Shown here: one piece after another, positions 8,562-16,810 of the stretch | Layout: each line of letters begins with the position of its first letter | How positions within the stretch are numbered: position 1 is the first letter of the stretch | IMG/VR virus record: IMGVR_UViG_3300009314_000061 | Coordinates: 1 to 31,973 of that record | DNA length: 31,973 bases | Direction: 5' to 3' (one strand) | DNA from: a virus | Position numbers and translations under genes: made by a program | Notes under the pieces: model-generated | Databases searched by the model: none | Seen by the model: only the letters and a program-made list of their open reading frames with translations | What the model was told of the DNA's origin: nothing

Positions 8562-8871
8562 CCTCGTCGGATACGAACGCCCTCCTCAACATCGCGCGCA
8601 CCGCCTCGATCGCGAGCATGGAACCGCTGCCCTCGATCATGGTGTCAGCGATGTCGTCGGGGTCGTCGAACTTCTCGCCGTCGAACCACAGCTCGCGGAC
8701 GTGGGCGATGAGATCGCGGGAGTGCGCCTCGTCCTCCTCCTCGGTGTGTTCACCTTCCACGTGCTCGTTGTGCGCCTTCAGCTCCTCGTCGGTGATCGGC
8801 TCGTAGCGCCACCACACGCGGGGGTCCACGCTACTGCGGTACGGTACGAGCACCTTGAATCGAACAGCCAT
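8509..8871 (-). CDS. Tail assembly chaperone, upstream frame (gpG-like)
   Basis: The 120-residue acidic product follows the tail tube gene. It begins with strands (VRFKVLVPYRSS), continues with an Asp/Glu/His-rich segment (about 35-50) and ends in a helical part (SGSMLAIEAVRAMLRRAF) and a Gly/Asp-rich tail. In long-tailed phages two overlapping genes here encode chaperones that bind the tape measure during tail assembly, and a fraction of ribosomes shift frame near the end of the first. That layout is seen here: the last codons are GAT TCG GGG GGC TAG. GGAGGGGACATC precedes the ATG. Confidence 0.82.
   Translation of the reverse strand: MAVRFKVLVPYRSSVDPRVWWRYEPITDEELKAHNEHVEGEHTEEEDEAHSRDLIAHVRELWFDGEKFDDPDDIADTMIEGSGSMLAIEAVRAMLRRAFVSDEDAPFRRGGAALDTDSGG
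8512..8518 (-). promoter_or_regulatory. Candidate programmed frameshift site (G GGG GGC)
   Basis: On the minus strand the upstream chaperone frame reads TCG GGG GGC TAG. The six Gs followed by C form a heptamer of the X_XXY_YYZ type, immediately before the stop codon. Moving back two bases (or forward one) enters the downstream chaperone frame. Moving back one base gives a frame with shadow-like composition that stops after about 60 codons. A -2 shift is therefore the preferred reading, as established for the phage Mu tail chaperone genes; most other phages use -1. Confidence 0.65.
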
Positions 8872-8895
8872 GATGTCCCCTCCAGGGCTGCGGGT

Positions 8896-10314
8896 TCACG
8901 CGGTCATGAAATACACGGCGTCGAGACCGCTCCGCGCGCCGCGGGCCTCGAACGTGAAGGTCATCGGGATGCTGCCCTGCCCGTCGCCCTCGCTCTGCTC
9001 GGTGCTGCGCACCAGCATGTAGGGGCAGCCGATCGCGAACATCGTCCCGGAGCGCCGACCGAGGCGGGCCACGGCGCCGAGTTGGTCGCCGTCCTGCGCC
9101 TGGTTCCAGCGCTTCATCTGGTCCTGATCGAGCCTCGACGTGACCTGCAGCTGCGGTGCCACTTCGTCGCCCTTGCCGAGGCTGGGGACGGTCCAGTCGT
9201 CGCCGAACAGCTGCTCATCGGGCACGATGCCGTCACCGATCGTGAATGTGGCGTCGGTGCCCTCCAGGCGCTCGACAGTGCTACTCGCCGCGCTCTTTCC
9301 ACCGACGTCCACGACGCAATACTGAGGCGGGATCGGCGAGCCGTTGAAGCTCGGCGTGGGCTTCTGGACCGTGACGCCGATGTTCGCGACGTGGCTCGTG
9401 GCAACGGTGCCGTTGAGGCCGCGTGCCGAGGTCGGAACGGTGAACGTGCCGTCGCCGTTCTTGGTCTTGAGCAGCATGTTCTCGCTGCCGAACACCATCA
9501 CGAAACCCTCGTCCACCTGGTCGGCGTCCACGAGGCGGATGTCGGTGCCGGCTGCGGTCGTGATCGCCGAGGCCAGCGACGTCGGGCCAGCCTGCGCATA
9601 GCCTCGAGCGCCGCCGTCGAGTTGCATCGTGGGCGGCGTGTTGTTGTTGAGGTTGATCGTGTAGGTGTTGACCCACGATCCCCACGTCTTCCGCGAGATC
9701 GACGTCCCCCACGACTGGTTGGTGAACGCGGTGTCGGTCGCGCTGTTGGCGAGCCGGAACGTCCGCGACGGCTTGATCCTCGCGCCGCTGCCCGGTGCCG
9801 CGGTGAGCGGCGGCCGCCACGTGATCTTGCCGCCCGAACCGGCGCTCGTGCCCGCCGAGACGCTGACGAGCAGCCGCGGGTTGTAGTTGCTGGTGCCCGC
9901 GCTGGTCTCGATCGGGATCATCATGCCCGCGGTCAGGCCCGACGGATTGGAGATGTGCGCCGAGAGCACCGTCCGCGTCCCGGACATGGTCGCCGAGTTG
10001 CCGTAGGCGAGCGCCGCCGAGAACATGCCGTTGCCGATGAACGGCTGGAAGTCCACGGGCGCGGCGGGGTTGCCGTGCGGGCGGATCTGGAACACGCCAT
10101 CCCACTCCGCGGCACCCGCGTTGACCGTGCTCGAGGTCCGCACCATGCGCCCGGTGTGGTCGGCGTAGACCTCCTCGTTGACGATCCCGCGCAGGTTGAA
10201 GCTCTGGCAGGGGAAGCAGTGCCCCCCCGACAGGTTGACGCGCGCGGTCTGGAACGCCGCCTGCTCCTGCACGGCGCCGACGAGATCCTTGTGTTGCTGC
10301 CTGCTCGTTGCCAT
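8896..10314 (-). CDS. Putative major tail tube protein
   Basis: The 472-residue product is long for a tube subunit but sits just before the chaperone frames and tape measure. It is rich in Gly, Ser, Thr and Asn and lacks long helices. The C-terminal part has a beta-rich run around GTMFAIGCPYMLVRSTEQ and ends with MTFTFEARG, typical of tube proteins with a conserved C-terminal strand. Extra central sequence (about residues 150-300) could be an outward domain. The strong ribosome site AGGAGGGTCCTGC fits a highly expressed gene. A virion structural role is likely; the tube role is inferred from order. Confidence 0.75.
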   Translation of the reverse strand: MATSRQQHKDLVGAVQEQAAFQTARVNLSGGHCFPCQSFNLRGIVNEEVYADHTGRMVRTSSTVNAGAAEWDGVFQIRPHGNPAAPVDFQPFIGNGMFSAALAYGNSATMSGTRTVLSAHISNPSGLTAGMMIPIETSAGTSNYNPRLLVSVSAGTSAGSGGKITWRPPLTAAPGSGARIKPSRTFRLANSATDTAFTNQSWGTSISRKTWGSWVNTYTINLNNNTPPTMQLDGGARGYAQAGPTSLASAITTAAGTDIRLVDADQVDEGFVMVFGSENMLLKTKNGDGTFTVPTSARGLNGTVATSHVANIGVTVQKPTPSFNGSPIPPQYCVVDVGGKSAASSTVERLEGTDATFTIGDGIVPDEQLFGDDWTVPSLGKGDEVAPQLQVTSRLDQDQMKRWNQAQDGDQLGAVARLGRRSGTMFAIGCPYMLVRSTEQSEGDGQGSIPMTFTFEARGARSGLDAVYFMTA

Positions 10315-10326
10315 TGCAGGACCCTC

Positions 10327-10878
10327 CTAGAATGTGTCCTGTTCGCACACGGTCACGGACATCGTCAGCTCGACGCCGACGCCGGCCATGTGGGGTTCGT
10401 CTCCTGGTTGCCAGTTCACGATCGGCGCGGTTCGGATGTTGCCGAGCGTGAGCACGTTCTCGTAGTCGTTGAGCGTTCGGCCGCCGTAGCGCACGCGCTC
10501 GACGAACATCGCCCGCATCGCCCACGACAGGCGCCGGTACATCGGCGTCGCGATGTTCCACTCGCCGACGGTCACCGACGCCGGCAGCCACGCCTTGACG
10601 GTGACGCTGACGCCCACCTCGATCGGGCCGACCACGATGGACTCGGGTTCGGCCTCGTCGGTGGTGAACATCTCGTAAGCGGGGGGATCGGGGATGATCC
10701 CCACGTCCTGCTGGTTGAGCGATGACCAGTCTGCGATACCCGGGAGCACCACGCTGTCGCCCATGGCCGAGTTGATCGCGGAGCAGCGGGCAGCCAGCCC
10801 GTAGGCGCTGTGAGCGAGCAGCGACGAGCAGCCGCGGGCCACGCGCTCGGCGTACATCCCGGTGGCGCTGAGGGCCAT
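10327..10878 (-). CDS. Putative tail completion / terminator protein
   Basis: The 183-residue product lies between a gp10-like connector and the tail tube gene, where siphoviruses encode a tail terminator or neck protein. The N-terminal helix (about 1-38) is Ala/Ser-rich. The rest has strand-like segments (ESIVVGPIEVGVSVTVKAW, VGVELTMSVTVCEQ). The ATG overlaps the previous stop by one base (TGATG). The function is inferred from position; I do not recognise a signature. Confidence 0.62.
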   Translation of the reverse strand: MALSATGMYAERVARGCSSLLAHSAYGLAARCSAINSAMGDSVVLPGIADWSSLNQQDVGIIPDPPAYEMFTTDEAEPESIVVGPIEVGVSVTVKAWLPASVTVGEWNIATPMYRRLSWAMRAMFVERVRYGGRTLNDYENVLTLGNIRTAPIVNWQPGDEPHMAGVGVELTMSVTVCEQDTF

Positions 10879-11588
10879 CAGGCAGCCCTCCCGGCGCTGC
10901 GACCGAAGCCGAGTTCAGTCTCCATGCTGCGAATCAGCGCGTCGATGTCGCCGGGGCGAAAGCCGTCGAGGGCCACCACCGCGAGTTCGCCGTCGGGGCG
11001 CCACTCGACGCCGGAGCGGGATCGGGTGCCTGTGCGGATCCGCATCAGCTGCAGGTAGATCGCGCCGATCAGCTTGCCGAGCTCGAACTCCGCGTCAGGG
11101 GGGAGCTTGTCGCCGGTCCCGAACAGCTTGCGCAGGTCGTTGTAGTACTGGCTGTACTCGTCGCCGAGGATGGAGCCGCCCGACCGCGCCGAGCCGCCAG
11201 CGCCCGCGAACACCTCGCCGCCGAACGTGACGCTCATGCCGTCGCCGGAGACCTCGAAGATCCCGCCCGGCCCGTGGAAGTTGGTGTACACCTTCATCAT
11301 CTGGCCGCTCGCGCGCCCGATGAAGTCGGCGCCGGAGCCGTAGCGCCTGACCTTGGCCTGCCGATACACGTCCTCGATGCCGTACCACTGCGTGCCCTCG
11401 CCGAGGTAGGCGCCCTCGGTTTCGAAGTTGCGCTTCTGGAGCACGCGACCGAAGTACTCGACCACGTACCACCACACGCGGGGCATCCACTTCGTCGGCA
11501 GGTCTCCGAGGTTCTTGGCGATGGACGCCGAGAACTGCTGCCCGTCGGGGCCGGTGATGCTCATGGTCAGGGCGTCGGCAGGCATCAC
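10878..11588 (-). CDS. Putative head-tail connector / minor tail protein (HK97 gp10-like position)
   Basis: The 236-residue product (235 if the adjacent ATG is used) lies in the connector block. It has a start GTG ATG, in which GTG overlaps the upstream stop as GTGA and ATG overlaps by one base. Both starts are possible. The N-terminal half is mixed, with KWMPRVWWYVVEYFGRVLQ and a Gly-rich middle (GGEVFAGAGGSARSGGS). The C-terminal half is helical with MRIRTGTRSRSGVEW. Gene order suggests an HK97 gp10-type tail or neck component. No decisive motif is seen. Confidence 0.62.
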   Translation of the reverse strand: MMPADALTMSITGPDGQQFSASIAKNLGDLPTKWMPRVWWYVVEYFGRVLQKRNFETEGAYLGEGTQWYGIEDVYRQAKVRRYGSGADFIGRASGQMMKVYTNFHGPGGIFEVSGDGMSVTFGGEVFAGAGGSARSGGSILGDEYSQYYNDLRKLFGTGDKLPPDAEFELGKLIGAIYLQLMRIRTGTRSRSGVEWRPDGELAVVALDGFRPGDIDALIRSMETELGFGRSAGRAA

Positions 11589-12058
11589 CAGGTGCTTTCG
11601 CGGGTGAAGTTGACGTCGTCCTCCATGCCGACGTTTGACAGCGTGGAGACGGCGTCGGTAAAGCTACCGGAGATGGACGGCACGCGTGCTGCGATGAGCG
11701 TCGCGCCCGACAGGCTAGCCAGGATGTGCGGATCGTCCGTGAGCTTCGTCATCCACGACGAGCAATGGCCACGCAGCGACACCGAGTGCTTGGATACCGC
11801 CTTGCCCGTGCGCGACGCGTAGGTCTCCTCGTAGTCGGCGCAGAGGCAGTACGCCTCGACCTGCGCCATGAGCGTGCGCGCCGGCGTGTTCGATCCGACC
11901 GTCGCCGACAACCCGACCGTTGCGAGCCGCGCCCTGAGCATGTAGTGGTCCGCCAGCCACATCGCCTGCACCTCGCCGCTCGTCGGGTTGGTGCCTCCCG
12001 ACGGCGTGGCGTCCGTGAAGCGCAGGGCGCTGGTCAGGGCTGAGTTCCATTGCGGCAT
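11585..12058 (-). CDS. Putative head-tail adaptor protein
   Basis: The 157-residue product begins at an ATG two bases after the previous gene. The N-terminal part is helical (QAMWLADHYMLRARLAT), followed by LMAQVEAYCLCADYEETYASRTGK and a Ser/Thr-rich C-terminus. The size and position after capsid genes resemble the adaptor proteins that sit on the portal (HK97 gp6 / Mu gp36 type). Longer frame upstream is Arg-rich shadow and was left out. Moderate confidence from order only. Confidence 0.6.
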   Translation of the reverse strand: MPQWNSALTSALRFTDATPSGGTNPTSGEVQAMWLADHYMLRARLATVGLSATVGSNTPARTLMAQVEAYCLCADYEETYASRTGKAVSKHSVSLRGHCSSWMTKLTDDPHILASLSGATLIAARVPSISGSFTDAVSTLSNVGMEDDVNFTRESTW

Positions 12059-12060
12059 CT

Positions 12061-12522
12061 CTATTCGTCGCCCTCCTTGACGTACAGCGTGAAGTCGTAG
12101 CCGGAGCCGGTCGCGTTGAGGCCGCGCATCCGAGCGAACGCGCCACCACCGGACAGCAGCGTCGTCCCGGAGTAGATCCACGGCGCGGCGACAGGATAGC
12201 CCCACTCGATGCGGACGGGTTCGTCGGTGAACGTCTGCTTGTGGCAGAGCTGCGCAGTGCCTGCGATGCTCGAGATGTTCCAGGCGCCTGCGACGGGGGG
12301 CAGGTCCAGGGTCGTTTCCGGCATGAGCACACGCGCGGAACCCGCGGACGCGCCGCTGGCCCCATAGCCGATCTCGATGCGGACCTGGGAGACCGTGGAC
12401 GTCGCGGCGCTCAGTAGCAGCGAATCGATCCTGGCGATCTCGCCGATGTTGAGCCGCTGCGCGGGGGTCCACCCTCCCGCGCTCACCTGGGAAAAGGTCA
12501 CTGCCGAGACGTATGCAGCCAT
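12061..12522 (-). CDS. Hypothetical beta-rich virion-associated protein
   Basis: The 153-residue product begins with MAAYVSAVTFSQVSAGGWTP. It overlaps the preceding stop by one base (TGATG), which decides this start against an upstream in-frame start. It is rich in Gly, Ala, Ser and Thr, with alternating hydrophobic strands (VRIEIGYGASG, PVRIEWGYPVAAPWIYSGTTLL) and few long helices. It lies between capsid-associated genes and the adaptor. A decoration or head-surface protein is a reasonable guess; the family is not recognised. Confidence 0.6.
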   Translation of the reverse strand: MAAYVSAVTFSQVSAGGWTPAQRLNIGEIARIDSLLLSAATSTVSQVRIEIGYGASGASAGSARVLMPETTLDLPPVAGAWNISSIAGTAQLCHKQTFTDEPVRIEWGYPVAAPWIYSGTTLLSGGGAFARMRGLNATGSGYDFTLYVKEGDE

Positions 12523-13292
12523 CAGTCCACCTTCTTGCAGCACACGAACAGGTGCCCGGAGAAGTTCGAAGCGCCGGCCGCGTGCCCTCCCGACGCCGTG
12601 ACGTTGAGCTTGTTGTTCGCACCCCAGACGACGGGCATCCCGGAGTTGCCGGAGCCGCCCTGCTGGGTGGTGCGTGTCCTCGCGAAAGCGCCGGCAGCCG
12701 TGATCGGTCCCGACTTCATCAGATCGCCGACCGTGGAGACGCCGGAAGTGATGCCGGCCTCGATATGCGAGCAGCCAGACGCCACCTTCTCCACACGCAG
12801 GAACCAGTCGGTGATGATGCAGGCCGTGCCGCTGTAGGGGTTCGGCGCCGACAGCATGGCCGCGGCGCCGTTGGCCGATCCGAGGTTGTACCGAAACCAG
12901 TCGCCCTGCCGCGTGGCGAGTTGATCGAGCCCCGCGAGCGCCCGGTTCTGGATGCCCGACGCGGCATTGTACTCAAGCTTCTTGTAGACCTCGAACTCGT
13001 CGTTGAGCGTGTCGTAGCGCGTCCAGGCGCTCGTCGCGTTGCGGCCGACCGTGCGCGCGTTGGCCACCCCAGACGCGATGACCTCGGTGTGTGCCACGCC
13101 GTGAATGGTGCCCGCGCCGTCGTGGTAGAAGTCGCCGTCCAGTTCGAGACGGTTGGTCACGTACAGATCGCCAGTCGCGTTCGCCGTTCCCGGCGTCCCG
13201 GCGCCGACGCGCAGCTCGCGGAAGTAGGAAACGCCAGCAGCGCCCGACATGTCCCAGACGCCTGCGACGCCGCAGTTGCTGATGGTGGTCAT
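12522..13292 (-). CDS. Hypothetical virion protein, possible head fibre / appendage
   Basis: The 256-residue product has an appendage-like composition (Gly, Ala, Asn, Thr) and a motif LYVTNRLELDGDFYHDGAG like the repeats in phage fibre and collar proteins. The C-terminal third contains Gly-rich segments and ends in FVCCKKVD. GGAGAGGCG lies before the ATG. It follows a 63-base gap that contains a hairpin, unusual in this packed region. A non-essential outer capsid appendage is suggested by composition and position. Confidence 0.6.
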   Translation of the reverse strand: MTTISNCGVAGVWDMSGAAGVSYFRELRVGAGTPGTANATGDLYVTNRLELDGDFYHDGAGTIHGVAHTEVIASGVANARTVGRNATSAWTRYDTLNDEFEVYKKLEYNAASGIQNRALAGLDQLATRQGDWFRYNLGSANGAAAMLSAPNPYSGTACIITDWFLRVEKVASGCSHIEAGITSGVSTVGDLMKSGPITAAGAFARTRTTQQGGSGNSGMPVVWGANNKLNVTASGGHAAGASNFSGHLFVCCKKVD

Positions 13293-13304
13293 CGCCTCTC
13301 CTGT

Positions 13305-13361
13305 CCGTAGCGGCCCAGTCGGTGCCCCGACCGAAGTCGGGACACCTCAGAGCGGCTACGG
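13305..13361 (-). terminator. Structured hairpin with UUCG tetraloop between capsid-associated genes
   Basis: On the minus strand an 11-bp stem (13346-13336 with 13331-13321, one U-G wobble) closes a TTCG loop, giving the very stable C(UUCG)G tetraloop. An outer 7-bp arm (GCTACGG/CCGTAGC) at 13355-13361 and 13305-13311 can extend it across the stop codon of the upstream gene. No T-run follows, so a standard intrinsic terminator is not certain. It could be a partial terminator or an mRNA processing or stability element lowering downstream expression. Confidence 0.6.
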
Positions 13362-13958
13362 GATCGAAGATCCAGCCGGTGCCGGCACGTACTGGACGTA
13401 GCCGATCACGACCCCGGTGCTCAGCGTGGACATGTTGTGTCCGGTCGCCGAGAGGGAGATGATCGGCAGGTCCGTCGCGCTGGTGACGTAGCAGGTGCCG
13501 TTGGAGAACAACGCCTGCGCCGCCGCCATGTTGCGCGGGTTGACGTACCCGGCCGCGCCGGCTCCGGACAGCACCTGGGTGCCGTCCATGAATCCGTCCA
13601 CATCCACCGTCGCAGCGCCGGAGAGCCCCATGTCCATGACGACACTGGAGCACGCGGCGTTGCCGCCGAACAGCGCGGAGATGCGACCCCACGCCTTCTC
13701 GACGACAGCGTTTGACGGCAACGAGACGTTGAACCCGACGGTGACGCGGTTGGCCGCAGCGGACAGACCGGAGGCCTGCGCGCTGAGCACCTTCTTGATC
13801 ACCACGGGGGCGGCATTCAGCTGCGCGGCCGAAGCCGTGATCTGCGTGCCGCCGATGTACAACCCGCCTCGCGGGAGGTTGAGCGTGTCGCCCGTGGCGC
13901 TGTTGAGGGTTGCGGACCCCCGGAAGACCGGGTTGCTGATCCACTTGGAAGCAGGCAT
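13356..13958 (-). CDS. Putative head fibre or decoration protein
   Basis: The 200-residue product sits just after the capsid gene with a strong ribosome site (GGGAGGTAAGGC). Its N-terminus contains PRGGLYIGGTQITASAAQLN, which resembles the GTxVTATAAELN motif of phage head fibre and fibre-base proteins. The remainder has a strand-rich domain (VTVGFNVSLPSNAVVEKAWG; TVDVDGFMDG) and ends IGYVQYVPAPAGSSIP. A surface protein of the capsid is likely; the exact role is inferred. Confidence 0.65.
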   Translation of the reverse strand: MPASKWISNPVFRGSATLNSATGDTLNLPRGGLYIGGTQITASAAQLNAAPVVIKKVLSAQASGLSAAANRVTVGFNVSLPSNAVVEKAWGRISALFGGNAACSSVVMDMGLSGAATVDVDGFMDGTQVLSGAGAAGYVNPRNMAAAQALFSNGTCYVTSATDLPIISLSATGHNMSTLSTGVVIGYVQYVPAPAGSSIP

Positions 13959-13972
13959 GCCTTACCTCCCCT

Positions 13973-14950
13973 CTACGCGTACACGGTGGTGCGGTACTGG
14001 CCGTAGGTGGTGTCGGGGCAAGCCCAGCCGTTGACGTGCGCCTGGCGCACCCAGCGGTAGTGCTCGGTCCCGTTGTCCACCTCGCCACGCTTGACCGCCG
14101 CATCCGCCTCGTTGGCCCAGATGCGCACGATGGCGGTCTGGTCGCCCTCCTCGGTCACCGCAGGCGGGATGTACCCCATCCACAGCGACGCGGCGTTCCA
14201 GACGCGTTGGTTGGACGCCGTGGCGCGCGGAGCGACGGCGTTGAGCACCATGCGCCCGACGTGGATGTTGGCCACCGGAACGTGGATCTCGCCGGCCAGC
14301 ATCTCCATGGTCCCCGCGCTGGCGGACTCGCCCTTGGAGTAGTAGCGGGTCAGCTTGGCGTGGCTCAGGAGATGGTTCAGCGCGGTCGGGTTGAACCACA
14401 CGTGGCGGTTCTCGTCGGCCGTGTCGATCAGCGCCGAGGCCAGCTCGATGGTGTTCCAGTACGTGCGGAACCGCTTGAACGGGTCGCCGCTCGTCAACTG
14501 GAACTGGTCCTCAGCCGGCCACGCCCCCGACGTGAAGTTGGTGGCGCTCCACAGCGCATCGCGCAGGGTGACCTCCATGGCAGTCTCGAAACGGTTCGAG
14601 CACGCGACGGTCATCCGGCGCCAGCGCTTCATGCCGCTGGAGTTGTTGGTCTCGCGGAAGTCCTCCTTCTTCATCGCGTAGATCTCGGCGAGCTCGTAGT
14701 CGCCGGAAGCCACGCCTGCGTCGAAGGACAGGTACGGCGCGCGAGCGGGCCGTATGTACTGCCGCGTGGTGGTGTCCTCGGTGTCGAGCAGGAAGGCGCC
14801 CGCCTCGTAGGACTCGTAGCTCCCCGTCTCGCTGTCCTCCTCGGACCGGATGTTGGGGACCGCCCGCCACGTGGTCGCGCGGGCCATGTTGCGGCCACGC
14901 ATCCTCGCGAGTCGGGTGAGGTTCGGAGCGATTGCTGATCCGGTGGGCAT
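13973..14950 (-). CDS. Major capsid protein (probable)
   Basis: The 325-residue product follows protease/scaffold and a small decoration-sized gene, the normal place of the major capsid protein. After an N-terminal arm (1-40) come segments consistent with the HK97 fold: a long charged helical stretch (about 85-135, including VACSNRFETAMEVTLRDALW) and a conserved-looking C-terminal part (GDQTAIVRIWANEADAAV; ADAAVKRGEVDNG). Length is typical. The start overlaps the decoration gene stop by one base. No other gene in the head cluster fits better. Confidence 0.8.
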   Translation of the reverse strand: MPTGSAIAPNLTRLARMRGRNMARATTWRAVPNIRSEEDSETGSYESYEAGAFLLDTEDTTTRQYIRPARAPYLSFDAGVASGDYELAEIYAMKKEDFRETNNSSGMKRWRRMTVACSNRFETAMEVTLRDALWSATNFTSGAWPAEDQFQLTSGDPFKRFRTYWNTIELASALIDTADENRHVWFNPTALNHLLSHAKLTRYYSKGESASAGTMEMLAGEIHVPVANIHVGRMVLNAVAPRATASNQRVWNAASLWMGYIPPAVTEEGDQTAIVRIWANEADAAVKRGEVDNGTEHYRWVRQAHVNGWACPDTTYGQYRTTVYA

Positions 14951-15336
14951 CAGAACCTCCAGGGGGGGTTGAGGATGAGCGCACGCACGGCCTCACCGCT
15001 CGACGCGGACCCCAGGAACCGCACCGAGTAGCAATAGGCAGACGTGACCGCGGTCATGCACGCGCGGGCGGAGGCGTCGGCGACGCCGAACCCGCCGGGC
15101 TGCACGTCGTTGCCCGCGATGACCTGGATGTAGCCGTCCACGGCGAGCGCGACGTTGGCGGACGCGGCGTTGCCCGCGTTGGCCAGCACGCCGAAGGCGG
15201 CGGACGTGGTGGAGCTGGTCGGCACGACGCCGCCGCTCCACTCCATGAGACGCCCCTCGAAGCCCGAGAGGTTGCTCAGGGAGCGGAGATGCGGGTAGAC
15301 GACCGCTTCCGTGGTGTCAGGAAGCCAGCGTGCCAT
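14950..15336 (-). CDS. Small capsid decoration / stabilisation protein (probable)
   Basis: The 128-residue product is Ala, Gly, Ser and Val-rich with strand-like segments (VALAVDGYIQVIAG; CYSVRFLGSASSGEAVRALI). Size and location immediately before the major capsid gene match decoration proteins that stabilise the capsid surface in many phages. GGAGGAGGGCTACG precedes the ATG and lies within the end of the protease/scaffold gene, which it overlaps by 20 bases. The function is inferred from gene order and composition. Confidence 0.68.
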   Translation of the reverse strand: MARWLPDTTEAVVYPHLRSLSNLSGFEGRLMEWSGGVVPTSSTTSAAFGVLANAGNAASANVALAVDGYIQVIAGNDVQPGGFGVADASARACMTAVTSAYCYSVRFLGSASSGEAVRALILNPPWRF

Positions 15337-15958
15337 CGTAGCCCTCCTCCATCAGCTTGTAGAGGCGCGTGCCTTCGCCGTCGTGCTCCTGGTTGAGCTC
15401 GGCGACCACGGCCTCGATGTCGTCGTCGTCGCGCTTCGCGGCCAGCGCGCAGAGGAACACCTCGGCGTCGAGCGCCTTGGTGATCTGCTCCGTGCTGGGC
15501 TGCTTGTCGCGCTCCTCGCCGCCGCCACCGTTGCCCTCCTTGGCACCGCCGGTGGTGGCGTAGTTGTCGGGCAGGGAAGCCAGGAACGCAGCCGTCTGGC
15601 CGGCGTCGAGGCGCCACATGGCGCGGATCGTGCCTGCCTTCGGCTCGTCGGCGTCGCCCGCCTGCGCCTTGCTGATGGCCTGTCGCCCCAGCGCCTTGTC
15701 GATCGCGGCGTCCTCGGTCGCGCGCGCCTTGCTGGCTTCCAGCTCCAGGACGCGGTCGTTGAGGGCGGTGATCGACTCGGTCGCCTCGGCCTTCGAAGCC
15801 TTCAGCGTTTCGATCTCGGCCTTCAGTTCCTCGCGCTCGCCCTTGAGCGTATCCACCTCGTCGGTGGTCGCCTGCAGGCGGGAAGCGATGAGATCCTTGG
15901 CCGTGTCCTCGGTGACGGTCTCCCCGAGCAGCGAGGACAGATCCTCGAACAGACTCAT
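15317..15958 (-). CDS. Scaffold protein from an internal start in the protease gene
   Basis: Within the protease/scaffold gene an in-frame ATG at 15958 is preceded, eight bases away, by GAGGAGG, as strong a ribosome site as any in the window. Translation from it gives 213 residues beginning MSLFEDLSSLLGETV: the coiled-coil scaffold region without the protease. Nested scaffold genes are established in lambda (C/Nu3) and Mu (I/Z). The site is formed by codons for an acidic GDDEEGS-like linker, so chance cannot be excluded, but position exactly at the domain border supports it. Confidence 0.72.
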   Translation of the reverse strand: MSLFEDLSSLLGETVTEDTAKDLIASRLQATTDEVDTLKGEREELKAEIETLKASKAEATESITALNDRVLELEASKARATEDAAIDKALGRQAISKAQAGDADEPKAGTIRAMWRLDAGQTAAFLASLPDNYATTGGAKEGNGGGGEERDKQPSTEQITKALDAEVFLCALAAKRDDDDIEAVVAELNQEHDGEGTRLYKLMEEGYDGTLAS

Positions 15959-16810
15959 AAATGAGCCCTCCTCATCATCAGCCGGGGAGACGTCCTCTGG
16001 CCCCATGCCAGCGGAATCCACGGCCTCGGTTCTGTAGAAGTCGGCCACCACCGAAGCGGCGAGCTCCAGGGGGGGCAGGTCGAAAAACGGGGTGTTGGTG
16101 AGCGTGCCGCCGGTGACGCACAACTCCTTCTCGCCCGTCTTGCGGTTGGGTTCGCGGGCAGCCTCGATCGAGAAGTACCGGAACTTCTTGCGGCTGATCA
16201 GGCTGGCGCCCTCGTCGGTCCAGTTGATACACGCCCAGAGGCCGTTGTCGCGCTTCTCGAGTTGCTCGATCCACCCGAACGCGCCGGAGAGCTCCGGGTC
16301 GAGCAGCCGCGGATCGTCCTTCGCGCGCTCGTCCATGTGATGAACGCCGACGGGGCGCTCCTTGCCGAAGGTCGAAACCAGGGTATCGATCATGACGTCG
16401 GTGACGTTGATGCCGCCCTTCGGTCCCTTCATCGCCTGCCCACGAGTCATGCCCTTGGGCAAGATGAGGTACCACCGGCGGTTGCCGTCGTCCGCTGGTT
16501 CGCCCTCGGCTGCCATGAGCACGAACCGCAGCGGGAGGGCCGCAGCGAGCCGCTCGTTCTCCTCCTGCAGCAGCTTGCGCGCCTTGTCCTGGATCGGTCC
16601 CTTCTCGTCGGCGGGGATCTTGCTCTGCGGGATGCGCGCGATGGCGTTGCGCAGGTGCGGCAGGTCGATCTTGCCGCTGGCGTCGCGATAAGGGAAGTGC
16701 CGCAGCGACCGCGGTGTGGTCTTGCCGTCGTCGTCCTTTTCGCCGCCCGACTCGACGTAGAGGAACGCCGAATCCGGCAGGTCGTTGATGTAGGCGCGAG
16801 TCCACTCCAT
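15317..16810 (-). CDS. Mu gpI-like prohead protease with C-terminal scaffold
   Basis: The 497-residue product combines a protease and a scaffold. About residues 1-285 match the Mu gpI-like protease: GVHHMDE carries a candidate catalytic histidine, and KFRYFSIEAA followed by LCVTGGTLTNTPFF is the family core with its serine and the LTNxP motif. The rest is charged and helical (LKGEREELKAEIETLKASKA), a coiled-coil scaffold. The ATG at 16810 overlaps the portal stop by one base with GGAGGG in front. The protein should process the prohead and remove the scaffold. A nested start for the scaffold is described separately. Confidence 0.85.
   Translation of the reverse strand: MEWTRAYINDLPDSAFLYVESGGEKDDDGKTTPRSLRHFPYRDASGKIDLPHLRNAIARIPQSKIPADEKGPIQDKARKLLQEENERLAAALPLRFVLMAAEGEPADDGNRRWYLILPKGMTRGQAMKGPKGGINVTDVMIDTLVSTFGKERPVGVHHMDERAKDDPRLLDPELSGAFGWIEQLEKRDNGLWACINWTDEGASLISRKKFRYFSIEAAREPNRKTGEKELCVTGGTLTNTPFFDLPPLELAASVVADFYRTEAVDSAGMGPEDVSPADDEEGSFMSLFEDLSSLLGETVTEDTAKDLIASRLQATTDEVDTLKGEREELKAEIETLKASKAEATESITALNDRVLELEASKARATEDAAIDKALGRQAISKAQAGDADEPKAGTIRAMWRLDAGQTAAFLASLPDNYATTGGAKEGNGGGGEERDKQPSTEQITKALDAEVFLCALAAKRDDDDIEAVVAELNQEHDGEGTRLYKLMEEGYDGTLAS

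Noticed and set aside
8458-10725. Very long open frame on the plus strand opposite the tail tube gene
   Set aside because: Composition is rich in Arg, Asp, Gly and His with low complexity, typical of the antisense shadow of GC-rich genes; no ribosome site or family signal.
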